This document shows positions 22,562 to 35,454 of a stretch of 64,000 bases of DNA, one piece after another. The stretch's first letter is position 1, and each line of letters opens with the position of its first letter. The DNA comes from Sorex araneus (Eukaryota; Chordata; Mammalia; Eulipotyphla; Soricidae). The notes under the pieces were generated by a model. The model saw only the letters and a list, made by a program, of their open reading frames with translations. It made no database searches and had not been told where the DNA came from. The position numbers were made by a program, and so were the translations under genes. The DNA lies in NCBI RefSeq assembly GCF_027595985.1, contig NC_073305.1, positions 179,817,949 through 179,881,948 of the forward strand. Direction: 5' to 3'.

Positions 22562-23340
22562 ATAAAGATGCAGTTACATTGCTGCAGAACCTACATCTCT
22601 GATGACAGCTGGTTTGCCCAAGATGTATGTTCTTGGCTTGCATTCCCATGGAAATCGTGCCAACGAATTATAAAACTTATCTCCAGAACATGCATGTCAA
22701 AGAAATTATTGCTGCTTATGCATATTAGAAAACGTAAAAAGAAATTCTACAACTAACAGAGCCAACAGTAGGGTAAGCTCATTTTGAAATTTCTTCATAA
22801 AATCTATTTTTAAATTTTCATGCATATACTCAATACTGTTTCCATGACACCTGTCTACCTAAAAGCTAGAAATTATTTGTAAACTATTTACAAATAAATA
22901 AATTTTATTTCAGTTTTCTGAAATAAATCATGCTGGAAAGTGGGCAAGAATATTGTCTCTCCTTTATTTAAAATTTATGATTCTTCACAGTTTGGAAACT
23001 TTTAAAATCAAGTGACTTATTGCTCCTTTATCACAGAAAATAATCCTGTACATAGATGTAAAAACTTTCCCTTACCAAAGAAGTATTCAGAGATTTAGAA
23101 TTTTTCATTGCTTGAAAAAAAACTGCTGCCATAACTTTAAAAAATCTTTATATAAACCGCTCTGAAGATTACTCAGTGCATAGTTCTACATATTTCTAAC
23201 CATAGAAATTGTAATGTTATATAGAACCAACTACTCTAGCGGTATGATTTCAAATGCAACAAATAATCACAATTTTAGAATATGTAATTTCTCATTTTTA
23301 AAATAAAATTAAAAAAACTACCAATTGAAAATCTTCAAAA
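22562..23340. other. Intergenic, no gene recognised
   Basis: A/T-rich sequence without recognisable features. Confidence 0.45.
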
Positions 23341-23344
23341 ATTC

Positions 23345-23535
23345 TGGGCTAGAGAGATAGTATAGAAGTTAAAGCACTTGCTGTGCATGTGGCCAACTTG
23401 ATCTGATCCTAGGTAGCATGTATGGTCTCTAAGCATCTTCAGAAGGAATCCCTGAGCACAGAGTCAGGACTAAGCCCTGGTTAAAGGGCCGTAGAAATCC
23501 TTGACTTCAGCTGGGTGTGACCCAAAGACCAAAGA
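23345..23535 (+). mobile_element. Old SOR-like SINE
   Basis: GGGCTAGAGAGATAGTATAG head, CTTGCTGTGCATGTGGCC, GAATCCCTGAGCACAGAGTCAGG body and GGGTGTGACCCAAAGACC end. Confidence 0.75.
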
Positions 23536-23539
23536 CATT

Positions 23540-25485
23540 CTGACAAGGGAATACTTCTTTGAAAGAGAACACTTTCAGCCATAAGAACTGAATTTGTCCT
23601 GAAATATTAAATGTTTGTTACTATATAAATTAATTGCACTTTGGTGAGAGAATATAATCTGTGTAATTTTAAATAATATTTAATGAAATATGCCTGTGGA
23701 CCTGTAGTTTTATAAATGTGCCATATATACTTAAAAATAATGTAAATTTTCTGCATTTTTAAGGCACAGGGTCCTGTCCCTTGGGTCAACTTTGTTAATC
23801 ATTCAAAACTCTCTTTTATATTTATTTTCCCTAGTTTGTTAAGTTACTAAGAAATCTGTTGAATTTCCCATTATAAATATGGACATTTTCAATTTCCTTG
23901 TTATGTTACTGATGACTGAGTTTATTATCAGATACATTGGAAATTGTGTCTTGTAAATCGGATAGTTAACTCATATCAAATACATTTTTAATCTTAAATT
24001 TGTTTTGCTAATTTTAACAAAGCATATGAAGTTTTTTACTTTACAATGGAATGAATAATCCTTGAGTTTTTCATTTGAGTACCTGAAGCTCTAAATATGC
24101 AATTTTGAGTGTGTATTTTCATAATTCTGCTTCAAATTGCCTGTAATACATTTGTGCCTTCCCAAATAGATTATAATGGCTTTAAATTAAGCACAATGTC
24201 ACTAAACTCTCACAATCTATATGCAAGACCACTGAGTCAAAACCCTAAGCCCCTAAAGTTGTCTATCAAGATTTAGGAAAAATTATAATGACTATTCAGT
24301 ACCTAGAAAAAGAAACAACACACTCATAATTTCACTTATGTTTTCAAAGCAGTCATATCAAAAAAATGAGAGGAATGCCATGCTTAAAATTTACTGCACA
24401 AATTAGCTCTTGGATTAGTGTGATATTCTGTATCTCTGAATTTGAAATCGTGCAATTACTTACAAAGGTTATATTTGTTTTGTTATTTGTACTGTCCGTA
24501 TTTATGCTTTAGGTATTTTAAAAGGAAAACACAAAAGTACTTAACACAAGCCGAGTACTAGGTTAGAGTTAAATGCCTTTAAATTTGTATACTTCAATTA
24601 AACAATACTGCTTGCCTTATACATCAGCATGTGAACCTAGTTAATGGTTTATGTAGTCCTATTTATTTTCATAGAAACTTTTTCAACAACCTTTACAGAT
24701 CATAAAATATCCGTTTAGTGTATTCAGTTAAGGTGGAAAAAAAAGTTGACCAGGAATTAGGGCAAAAGTGATAGAAATGCAAAAGTGATCACTGAATAAG
24801 TTAATATTTAAGGACTACACCACAGGTTTGTTCAAACTAATCTGAGTTACAGTGAAAAGTAGCAATTAGCTTGCAAAATGAGCTTGAATTATTCATGCTA
24901 TAGAAAACATGACTAAGAAGTTATTAAGCATATACTTCAGCATACTGCTCTTTTTCTTTTCCTGAGGCAAATTAACATAAATCCAAGGAAGACAGGAAAT
25001 AACAAAGGTATTTTGCAGAAACTATTTTAGGTTTTGCCACTTGTTAAGCTACAGAACAATGACAATTTTACTTCAGGATGAAAATGCTAAGAATCCTGCT
25101 GAGTCACCAAGCCATCAGATGTTCCCAGGTAAATTGATCTTTGCGCTGAAAATTCTGTGACCTTCTAGAATGGGAGTGGGTAGGTTCCCCTTCCTGTTAG
25201 ATAGATCCAACAGCCAATGCTCCTGGAATTTGTGGCTGCATATGTGGCCACGTGATACCTGCAAATCTCACAGTACTCACAGTTCAGTGGGAGCATGGCA
25301 GATATGGTGGGAAAATGGAATAGAAGCTCACCAAGCTCAATGAACAAAAATACTACACAGAAGGCTCAAGCAGCACCAGTGGGCTCAGTAAGTCCTCAGT
25401 GACTTCAGTAACACATCGTGAGATATAACAATTTCACAAATTGACTTTTATTGATCTATTTACTGATAGTTCCATTTGACATTAT
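23540..25485. other. Intergenic, no gene recognised
   Basis: Nearly 2 kb of A/T-rich sequence, free of young repeats. Confidence 0.45.
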
Positions 25486-25489
25486 TTTT

Positions 25490-25675
25490 TGGTAACAAGC
25501 AATAAGAAAGTTGTTTATGTGCCTGCAAGTATGGCTGACTTGAGTGCTGGGTGGGAAACTGGGGACGTTGGTAGGGGGAAGGTCTCACTGGTGGTGGAAT
25601 TGGCATTAGAATATTGAATGTTACAACAACTGTATCATGAACCACTTTGTAATCAAAAAGTTTAAATTTCAAAGT
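25490..25675 (+). mobile_element. L1-type 3' end, diverged
   Basis: GGGAAACTGGGGACGTTGGT, TCACTGGTGGTGGAATTGGC, GAATATTGAATGTTACAAC and CATGAACCACTTTGTAATC follow the order of the L1 3' UTR here. Confidence 0.65.
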
Positions 25676-25679
25676 ATTA

Positions 25680-27322
25680 AGAATTCATTATGATATAAAT
25701 GAGGCAAAATATTTTCTATACATTGAAACTTGGACTGTGTATTTCTTCAACATAGGCTAAATCTTAGTTCTAAAACCCTCAGGCACCAATACAAATTATT
25801 CACACTTAATTTTTTAAAGTGTCACACACATACATACATGCAGAAATTTAGCCATTTAGAATCTACCTTCATTACAAATCCTGCAAATCCTCACCCAGCG
25901 TCTCCTGGGTGTTTAGGTTTACTTAGTCTTCTGGTTACAAGGTCCCATGACACTAGTGGTTAAAAGTGTCTCCCACCATGTGCCTTACTGACCCTTACAC
26001 ACATTATTTCCTATTCTGCTCTCCCATCTTAGGACCTTCCTTTCCCTCCTCTCTGGGAGAGGTGACACAGAACAGCTTTCTATTGTGAAGAACTTCCACT
26101 CACTCACTTGTTCACACACCATCTAACTAAGTTGATGAGTATCATGTCTTTTTCCTTCAGTCAACCTCCAACTTGCTTAAGCCCTGATTCTCATTCTTAG
26201 TCTAGGCGTGTCAAAAAACTTACTTGGCAAAAGAGACTAATTTCTGCTTCTAATAGCCTGCCTTTTCTACTGGTGGAGAATACAAAGAGCTAGCTTCTAA
26301 AGATGGAATTTGCAGCAGTTAATGACAAAAGGATTGCTGGAAATTTTTTAGAATAATCTCTACTATGCCTAAAAGTCAAAATCCCTGCTATGTGGTTGAA
26401 TGGATATCAGTGGCTATCCAATTAAGACTTTAAATACACATTTTAAACTATCTAAAACCTCTAGGTTAAACTCTGAAATCAAATCAGATTTTTAAAAAAA
26501 CCCAAAAAATCTCAGCCTGGCTCTATCTCTTTACTTCCTGTAGGAAATAAATAAATATACATGGAGATTCAATATAGACTTTTATTATTATCAGCTGTTG
26601 TCAAGTATTGATGTAAGGAAGTGGACGTTTTGGCACTTAAAAATTTATGTATTACAATTTAGGAAGTCACAGTAAGTACTAAACTTTATGGTATTGATAC
26701 ACAAAATTTTTTCTCTCCTTCCACCACCAAAGTGGCCACAAGCCCTTCTAGTCTGACCAAAAGACACTATTTTTAAAGTTACATGTATTTATATGACCAG
26801 GTTAACAGTGAAAGTTTTCATTGTTAATGCACACATTAATACAACTGGGATGTATAGTGCTATAAAATCAAGAACATTTTCCAGAGTCTTACAATCCTCT
26901 GTATTAGAATAACACTCAATTATATACCTCTCCCTTAATCCATGTTTTCTTTTTGTATCTGCTCCACATTAGAACTGCAGTGGTGCAGTGGGTCTTATTG
27001 CATTTGGCTTTTCTGATTGCATTAGATCACTTTTTCCCAGTCTCCACACTAGTTCTGACTGTGAATCTGAGTAAATTGCCAGTCTTCTCTTTACAGTGAA
27101 CTGTGTGGATTCCAAAAGCACACTATGTCCACCTTGGTAACCTCATCACATAGATCTCTGCCAGACACAGAGAAGAACAAACACTTTTATTGATTGGCTT
27201 CATTCAATTATTGTAAACCACCTCAACCTCTTATTGGGAATAAGCAGAGCAAAGTATAAATCACAGTTTTAAGTCAGCTCTCTGACAGAGTGTCAGCACC
27301 TCTTGATGCTGAAATAGAATAA
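25680..27322. other. Intergenic, no gene recognised
   Basis: No recognised repeat and no gene-like frame. Confidence 0.45.
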
Positions 27323-27324
27323 TT

Positions 27325-27470
27325 TCTTGTTATTGTTTGTTTGGGGGAGGCACACCTGGAAATGCTCAGGGCTTACTCCTGATTCTGCACTTAGGGGTCA
27401 CTCCTGACAGATTCAACCTGAATCTGCCATGTACAAAGCAAATGCCCTAATCACTGCTCCAACCCCAGAA
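27325..27470 (-). mobile_element. Old SOR-like SINE
   Basis: GAGGCACACCTGGAAATGCTCAGGGCTTACTCC (consecutive family blocks), then CAAAGCAAATGCCCTAATCACTGCTCC of the head complement. Confidence 0.75.
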
Positions 27471-27474
27471 TAAA

Positions 27475-28108
27475 TATTTTGATGTCTTTCTTGTATGTAA
27501 AGATGATTTTCTAGGATGCTATATTTAATAAATAATAATTTCCAGAAAGAATACTAGACATTATCAGTACAAAGTTAATCTCTTAAAATATGTTGAGTAG
27601 CTACTGTGTGCATTTTTACAAATAAGAATGTCATAAAGAAAAAACAGTTTGTTGGCACAGATTCATTCTAGCAACAAATGATACTATCTAGTACTAACTA
27701 ATTGTAATAACTGATATAAAAAATTATTGTAAGAACTGGTGATGATGAAAAAAAAGAACTGGTGATGATACCAGAAACTTAAAGAATAGTGAGGAAATGC
27801 AATTTATTGTATTAGAAACTCTTAGTTGGCTCCAAATACATCAGAGGAATATGACAACCAAAAAATGAAAAGTAGTGGATATCAATACTTTAACCTGCCC
27901 ATGGACATATCTTTTAATACCTAAAAAATATCTTGAAATAAATGCCATTTAGGTAAAATGCAGGTAAAATTCAAGTAAAAAGCTTTTCCATTAGAGATTT
28001 TTCACTTGTTAAATCATGGTATGATCTTATACATTACGTTTAAAATTAAGTACAGTTAAGTTATCCATGTGTCTATACTTTATTTATACTCCTAATGTTT
28101 TATAACAT
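27475..28108. other. Intergenic, no gene recognised
   Basis: A/T-rich sequence without recognisable features. Confidence 0.45.
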
Positions 28109-28896
28109 ATCTTAATACTCTTCCTCCTGTGCAGTTTTAGTGCCAAGTCGTTCGTCATGTTGAGTTCTCAACCCAGGTACACATAACTGCTGCATTTGGA
28201 GATGTTCGTTCCATTGAGAGCAAATGGAACATCAGGGACTAGTTCGTTTTTCATGAACGTTGTCTTTGTGAGGTGCAGCTGCAGTCTGACCTTTCCATAC
28301 TCATGGTTGAAGTCCGTGAATGCCTTTAAGAGCATCGAAGAAGTTGTTAAGAGGACGAAGAGTCTCCAACTCCAGGCACATCTTTTGACTCCACCATTCT
28401 TCCTGCACTAACATACGCCTCAGAGACCTGGGCCCTAGGAAAACAGGATGAGAACACTATTCAGGTAAACCAAAGGGGAATAGAAAGAGCTGTGATTGGA
28501 GTATCACGTTTCACTCAAGTGAGAAAAGGAATTCGGAGTTCTGATCTCCATCAACGATCAAGGATCAGGGACGCTGCCTCGTTTACCAAGGCATTGAAAA
28601 TCAGATGGGCCAGACACGTAATTCGATTTGGAGACGACCGCTGGACTAGAGCCATTACTGACTGAATTCCATGGGATGTCAAAAGAACGCCTGGCTGCCC
28701 ACCTGTGAGATGGTCAGACTTCTTTGTCAAGACTCTGAATGAACGGTTTGAGGCTCTTCGTATTCCTGGAGTGAGCGGATGCCATTGGGCTACGCTAGCA
28801 CGCAACAGGGATGAATGGAAACGTTACCGGTACTCACTTGAGAAAATTGATGAGCAACGGGATGACAAGTGATACAAGTGAAGTGATCTTAATACT
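28109..28896 (+). mobile_element. RTE-clade LINE insertion with internal inversion (twin-priming type) and target duplication
   Basis: Left part 28120-28318 reads as RTE on the minus strand; right part 28319-28885 reads as RTE on the plus strand. Compared with the collinear fragment at 7,108-8,062, the two parts are adjacent in the element, the inverted one being the more 5'. ATCTTAATACT flanks the whole unit at 28109-28119 and 28886-28896. The right part encodes decayed C-terminal RTE sequence (IRWAR…DDRWTRAI, RWSDFFVKTLNERFE) and runs to DEWKRYRYSLEKIDEQRDDK and a stop at the 3' tail, showing that the element has almost no 3' UTR. Confidence 0.85.
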
Positions 28897-28899
28897 AAG

Positions 28900-29310
28900 A
28901 TTAAACAGAAGCAATTAGAAATATGAAGTTGTCATACGTAAAATGACAATTAAAGAGATCAAGATGTCAATCTCATACATTTGTTAAGTCTATTTATGCA
29001 GATGAAATAGAAGTGTAATATGTCTCTTACAATGTCCCTTTAAGAGAAACTCAGTTTGACAGTAAGAGGCTCCTGGAATGTATGTCAAAATTATACTGAA
29101 TAATTCAGGCTTGAATTGTATCAAATGCTTTTATTTGGGTACCAGGTGACTTGCTCCAGAAGACATAGACAGATAATAGGACCTCAGGCTTTGGGGATTC
29201 CAGTCCCCAATCCCTCTGTGAACTAAGGAGTATCACTAAGTTATTTAGTGTAATGCTGGAAGGAGAATGCAAGTGACAAAGCATATGCTAAGAGTCACTG
29301 AATTACTCCT
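28900..29310. other. Intergenic, nothing recognised
   Basis: No repeat or gene signal that I can name. Confidence 0.4.
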
Positions 29311-29314
29311 TTAT

Positions 29315-29460
29315 CAGAGGATAAAGTGCTTGCCTTGCATGCACCCCACCCAGTTTGATTCTCTACATCTCATAGGGTTCCCTGAGCCGTGCCAGGAGTG
29401 ATACCTGAGATCAGAACCAGGAGTAAACCCCAAACACTGCCAGGCATGACACTCCCTCAA
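29315..29460 (+). mobile_element. Old SOR-like SINE
   Basis: GTGCTTGCCTTGCATGCACC, TTCCCTGAGCCGTGCCAGGA and GAACCAGGAGTAAACCCC. Confidence 0.7.
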
Positions 29461-29729
29461 AAAAAAATGACACTTTTTAAAATTACACTATCTTTCTTTA
29501 CCTTACTAATTATTAAATGATCACTTTATATCCATAGTTCCTACACTGGCTTTTTTATGTAGATACTCTATATGTTTATATATGTGTGGGGGTGTTCAAT
29601 AACATTAAGCTGGTAGATACATTTATAAAAATAAGACATGGGCTATTTAGCTAACTTAATGGTTGATATTATTCATCAGCCTAAATATGATACAAAAGTA
29701 TTTATTCTTATTTTAAAGCAATAGAGAAA

Positions 29730-29840
29730 TAGCCAGAGGTATGGTTCAATATTGAATTACCTGTCCGGCACGTAGGAGCCTTGGGTTTACTCCTGGCATG
29801 GCACCACTGAGTCTGATCTTACCAACAACAGTGAACAAAA
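29730..29840 (+). mobile_element. Old SINE fragment
   Basis: AGCCAGAGGTATGGTTCAAT and TTACTCCTGGCATGGCACCAC; strongly decayed. Confidence 0.4.
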
Positions 29841-29939
29841 CAAACTAGCTCATGGAAAATTGACTGTCTCAAAATGGTATTTAGAAGGGACAATATTTAT
29901 TTATTTATTGTTAATTTTATTATTATTATCATTAATATC

Positions 29940-30530
29940 GGCCAACATCCAGAGAGAGACTTAAAAGCAAGCTCTCAGAAGAGAGTGATGCAGAGAGTCA
30001 CTTGCCCACACGCCTGGCTGTCTTCCCCGGGGCCCCTCGGAGGGGATGAGTTCCAGCTTCCCTCCCCACCTCGAGCAGAGCTCCCAGTGGCCGAAGACCA
30101 CCGGAACCTAGCTGCAGCCATGCTGGAGGCTCCTCTCTACATGTTAGGACAGGCCTCATGCATGAAGGTACTGACAGAGGAACCCAGGTGTGTGTAATCC
30201 CATCAACGGCCAACATCCAGAGAGACTTAAAAGCGAGCTCCCAGAAGCGATATCTTTAGCCTACTTCTCCCTCTAGGAGAAACTGGCAGTCTTCTGAGAG
30301 TTTCCTGCCCACATGGGACAGCCTTGCAAGCTTCCCATGGCCTATTCATATGCAAAATCCAGTAACAAGCTGGATCTCATTCCCCTGACCCTGAAGAGCC
30401 CCCAGTGCAACATCGTTAGGAGGGCCAAGTTGAGATAGACTTCTAAGATCTCAGGGAAAGGACAAAATGAGATGTTACTGAGCCTGCCTGAGAAATCGGT
30501 GATTAATGGGATATTGTGATTGATTGATTT
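29940..30530 (+). mobile_element. Repeat C, deleted subfamily with duplicated 5' module
   Basis: Starts CGGCCAACATCCAGAGAGAG, the same module that recurs at 30207. The middle block of the 12.1-kb copy is missing, with the junction at GTGTGTAATCCC near 30189. It ends GAGATGTTACTGAGCCTGCC and GATTAATGGGATATTGTGAT, the RTE-type tail. Confidence 0.85.
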
Positions 30531-30539
30531 GATAATTAA

Positions 30540-30715
30540 TATCATTATTTTATTTGGGGGCCACATCCAGTAATGTTTAGGGATCACTTCTGGCTCTGTG
30601 CTCAGGAATTACTCCTGGTGATGCTCACCGGACCACATGGGATGCCAGAGATTGAATCCAAGTTGGCAGCATGCAAGGCAAATTCCCGACCCTTTACTAT
30701 CGCTCCAGCTCGACA
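30540..30715 (-). mobile_element. SOR-A SINE
   Basis: Reverse-oriented full copy, GGGGGCCACATCCAG to TACTATCGCTCCAGCTC, directly following the repeat C tail. Confidence 0.88.
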
Positions 30716-30999
30716 AGGGATAGGATTTAAATAGGCTCACAAAGAGCAAGATTCTTGTGTACGTTTATTTTTCTCCAGATACAATTCTTTTGTATTGCTT
30801 TGTTTTGTTTTTAACTAGACGAAGACATTCTTTTTCAGGCTATTGAATTTAGTTGGAAAATAAAGTTTCAATATTGTAGTTCAGAGCAAATCCTTTTCTG
30901 TGGGAAAAAAATAATCTTATTAGGAAAGCCATGATCTGGTTACTATTTTCTCATCACAGGAGTGACCCAAACTGAAAAGTCTACTTAACCTAGATTTCT

Positions 31000-31145
31000 G
31001 CATCATTTACCACCACCATTGACCCTCACTGGCCTTGGAATAAAATTCAAACCCCTCACTGTAGCCTTCCAAGCATGCAGAGACTCCTAATTTTTCCTAT
31101 TTTCTCCCCTTCCCGACCTCTGGTCTGAGTTCACAGGCCTGCTTG
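31000..31145. mobile_element. Possible ancient mammalian repeat (L2-like)
   Basis: GGAATAAAATTCAAACCCCTCACTGTAG resembles a widespread old mammalian repeat block. Weak call from memory. Confidence 0.35.
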
Positions 31146-31261
31146 GCTTTCAGGAGCATCCAGGCTGTCAGAATCAAGGTAAGGCCTTTGCTTGGTTCAC
31201 CCTCAAACATCACGGGTGAGAGATACTAACCCTCAGGAGATCCAAAATCCAAAGAGGGGCC

Positions 31262-31420
31262 CAGGAGACATTCAGGGGTCTGGAGAACAGACCTAACATG
31301 CACAGAATCCAGAGTTCAATATCAGGCTCCATGAGGGTCCTTCCCCAGCGTTGCAGGAGTTGGACTGCTCATCCCAGCACCACTGGACGCTAGGACCACC
31401 ACATTACTAGACTCTAGCAT
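31262..31420 (+). mobile_element. Old SOR-like SINE
   Basis: GGGGTCTGGAGAACAGACC, AGAGTTCAATATCAGGCTCC and GCACCACTGGACGC blocks. Confidence 0.5.
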
Positions 31421-31421
31421 A

Positions 31422-32872
31422 GAGTGGTTTGGTCCAGTAAAGCATAGTGTCCCTAGAAAGATGTCAGGGTCCCCAGATCTCTGCTTAGGAAACTTGACAA
31501 TGTGTTAGTGTGTCCCTAATCCATGTTGCCCTTGTTGAATCCATGTTGTCTATGGGTCAGTTGTACTTACCATCTGACCTGCCAACAATCTGAGTAAACT
31601 CTTAGACTTGATGCTGAGACTTGGCCATTCAAGAGGCACCATCCACGTAAACAGTGGAAAAGAGACACATCTCAAATTCATCAACATCTCATATGAACTC
31701 CTCACTAGCTGTCTTAAACCTAATTACCTTATTTAATTTTCTTCACAGAATTTCTTAATATCAGAAAATCGTATCTAATTACTCTATTAACTTTTCCCCT
31801 ACTATTTCCCTACTAAGGTCTAAGAGATATGGGATCTTCTTTATCTTTAAAATTTTATTTTAAAATGTAAAATTTAAAATTGCCCAATAAAATTTGAATG
31901 AATGAATAAATGGACACTCTAAAAATATCCCCCAAATGTAACATTTTAATAGCTCTTGTGGAACAAATGATAACAAGTTATGTAGAAGGTCTTTATTTTC
32001 CTGATAGCTATTCAAAATTTATCTTTTAACTAGTGTTTTTCATTCTCATAATAATATACATCACATTGAATTTGTTTTCTATAGCTATCAATTTAGTTCC
32101 TTTAATTTCATTCCTTTAGTTTTATGCACTAATATTATCACATGTAGATTTTGGATTGTCCTAGAAATCTATTCAAGTTTTAAATTCTATCATACTCTAA
32201 ATTTTAATATATTGGGAAAGTAGCCATGACATAAACAATGTTCTGAACAATACTTAGTGAGTATGAGTCATCATTTAATATGCAAATAGGAATTGAGTTG
32301 ATGGCTAATAGCAGTTTGTTTCCTTTATCTGTCCTTAATAAAAATTAGAATTTTATTATAAAGTACACATGCATGTAGAAATATTCAATTAAAGTTATAT
32401 TCCTTATTGTCATAATTTCCCGTTTTCATCATTTTTAAAAGAAAATGGTGCCTTAATGTTTCCAGACTTTTCAGATGTAATTAAAATTATAAGTGATTAT
32501 AAACAAATATTTCCTTTGGATCCTAATTAACAATTAATTCTTTTTTGTCCTTCCTTCTTTGTGATATATTTCAGTAATATTGCATTCAATTTATTGGGAG
32601 GCCTCTGACAGAGGGATTGCACAAATCCAACCAGTGGTCTTTAACTCAGAGTTTCTCATAGCTTAACTAACTTCTTGTTACCTTTGAGCACAGACTTTTA
32701 ATATGTTTTTTTAAATCAAGTCTTATAATATGGTTACATCATCCTTTGGTGGTAAGACCTCTGATATATTCTGATATTAAGTGGATTTCATTTAAAATCA
32801 TTTTCTGAACATGGTTGTCTATTGAGAACATTGTTTTTCTAGAAAGTACAATTTTTTTTAAAAGCCTTTTAT
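31422..32872. other. Intergenic, no gene recognised
   Basis: A/T-rich sequence; no young repeat. Confidence 0.45.
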
Positions 32873-32874
32873 CG

Positions 32875-33050
32875 AGGCTGGAGCAATAGGGCATTTGTCC
32901 AGCAGATAGGGCATTTGCTTTGCCCAGGTACAATCCCCGGCATCCCATATGGTCCCCCAAGCACTGCCAGGAGTAATTCCTGAGTGCAGAGCCAGGAGTA
33001 ACCCCTGTGCATCACCGGGTATGACCCAAAGAGGAAGAAAAAGCAAATAA
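32875..33050 (+). mobile_element. SOR-A SINE with target duplication
   Basis: Head GAGGCTGGAGCAATAGGG to end GGGTATGACCCAAAGAGG. AAAAG(C/G)C(T)TTTATC-type flanks occur at about 32859-32874 and 33050-33063, slightly diverged. Confidence 0.85.
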
Positions 33051-33064
33051 AAAGGCTTTTATCA

Positions 33065-33580
33065 GATCTGAATTGTGTAACATTTTTTTAGTCCATGGGA
33101 ATATGTTGATAAAAAATGGATAAAATAGCTTGTCCCTTTGTCAAGAAAGGAAAATATTTTTCAATGTGCCCCCAAAATAGTAGTCACCAAAATATATTTT
33201 TATCTAAATATTATTTAATGGCATATTACTATTTTTTTGCAATTTTCCTTTTGTCTGTATGAAGGATATGCAGACACATATTTATGAACAGATTATGAAA
33301 AGAAGACAGAATGTTCTCCAAGTCTAATCTAAACTGACTCTATTATTTGGACAATCACTGCAAAATTCACCTGATTTGCACATAGTCATCAACGCTAACC
33401 TTTGTCATACCCCTTCTGAGGTCACATGATCCACTTATTTAGTTTCCAGTGTGTCAGATCTCAACATTGAGCTAATGCTTTCCCTCTGAACACACACTGT
33501 GATTGCTACCTAGTTCGAGCCCATCAAATACCTATTGATTGTTGACTCAATCAACTAATTCATTTTTTTCTATTTAAAGG
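33065..33580. other. Intergenic, no gene recognised
   Basis: No features that I can name. Confidence 0.4.
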
Positions 33581-33582
33581 AA

Positions 33583-33800
33583 ATTTAGGGTTTTTTTTTA
33601 ATTAAATCACTGTGAGCTACATTTACAAAATATCTATGTTTGAGTTTCAGTCATACAATGATTGAACTCCTGTCCCTCCACCATTGTACATTCTCCACCA
33701 ATGTCCTTGGTATCCTTCCCTCAACCCCCGCCCTCCCCCCCCCGTCCCCCTGTCCCTAGGGCAGACAATTTCTCTCTTACTATCTCTCTACTTAAGGGTA
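33583..33800 (-). mobile_element. L1 3' UTR fragment
   Basis: TTAATTAAATCACTGTGAGC, GAGTTTCAGTCATACAATG, CACCATTGTACATT and a C-rich run (polypurine tract on the element strand). Confidence 0.85.
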
Positions 33801-33801
33801 T

Positions 33802-35270
33802 TAACCAATTCACTTATAATCATTTAAGGTATGAAATTTACAGTGGTAGCTATTTGAAATTGCTTAGTTTAGACCCTTAAACCCTTATATGACAAGCTTT
33901 TCTTGACCTTCCTTTACACTGGGTCAATAGAGTCCCTTAGAACAGGTGACTTATGAACAACAGAAACATAGTTATTTGTTTTTCACATTTCAGGAGGTTG
34001 GTCATTCCAAGATAGTGTTTCCAGAATCTGGCAAAGTCTGAATTTCTGGTTCTTAGATCACCTTCTTCTAGCTGTATTCTTAGCAGAACATTTTATAAGA
34101 AAACATATTATCCAAACTATCAAAATGTGTTTGTGATTATTTTAAATTTGGTGACATTTGTTAGAGAATAGTGCTCTTCCTCTTTTTTTTTATAAATGCT
34201 CCTCTAGGTTCTAATAGAGGTTAGGGAACGTAAAATTCAGGTGTATTGGATTGGGGAGATACTGTCTCTCATTTTGAGTGCGCATTGCAGTTTCATCAAA
34301 TCTACGCACGTTGGTTATTCAGGAACTTCATATTTCATCCCTGTCCTCTCTGCTTTTCTATCAGTAACCCTGTTCTATCTAAAAGGGTTTACTTAGATAG
34401 TAAATGCCACTGTAAATTAAAATCAAATTATCATGTCTTTGACTACCTTGGATTAGTGTCCCTAACTGAACTGAAATAATACAACTTTCAGAATAAATCA
34501 TAAACTTGTTTAGAAGACATTTGGGGAACATAAATTTGCTTGATGGCTCTCAACCCATGTGTCACAGATGCTAGTCTCCTGTATCTATGACTAAGACTGA
34601 CCTTTCTTAGGACGATTGATTTTCTTGCTTCCCACTTCCAGATCAATGACCACCATCTCAAATGAAAAAACGTAAAAATATACTAAGGCTACATATGACG
34701 CAAATGTGAGTCACAGAAAAAAAATTTCTATCTATTTCCAGATGACATTTATATTTACTATGATATATAGTTCAGCAAATAGTAGGTGTAGACAGTTATA
34801 AGCTTTATTGCTTTTCAAAATAGCTTAAATTTTTATTATAGTCTTTTAGTAAGACTATAAGACAAATAGGGATATTAGACAGATGGAATTATTTTAAATG
34901 TGTTTTAGCATACTGTAACCTGGTTTATGTACTGGTAATCCTCTTGATATACTTACATATAAGTACTCAAGATTATTTAAGAGAAACAATTTTTATATTT
35001 TCTCTAGTTTCCATTTCATGTTTTGTATTTTTAAGTGCTTTACCAACTGCTTCACAATGTATTCTGCTGTTTATTGTTATAAACTTTAGAGTTTTTAGGG
35101 TAAAACTCTATGAGATGGGAATATTTAGCGATGTTGAAATATTGAGATATTATTTAAAGTGACAGATTTATTCAGGCAGATTGACAGATTTATTCAGGCA
35201 GATTGAGTTATGTAAACATGAATAAGAACAGTATATAATTATGAGATAATATAACTTTGAAAAGTTCAAA
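33802..35270. other. Intergenic, no gene recognised
   Basis: A/T-rich sequence; GACAGATTTATTCAGGCAGA is tandemly duplicated at 35161-35205. Confidence 0.45.
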
Positions 35271-35274
35271 CCAC

Positions 35275-35405
35275 CTTGTGGTTCTAGAGGATAATTTGTG
35301 ACTCTGTTCATGGAACACCCCTGTAGTACTCTGGGGACCATAAGATGACAGGAATAAAATGTGCTCAGCAGCATGCAAGACAAGTGCCTTGTCCCCTGGC
35401 CATCA
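35275..35405 (-). mobile_element. Old SOR-like SINE
   Basis: ACTCTGGGGACCATAAGATG and GCATGCAAGACAAGTGCC blocks; decayed. Confidence 0.5.
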
Positions 35406-35454
35406 CTAGAATTTAAAGAGAAAATTTAATTTATTTTTAAATATTATTTTTTAA

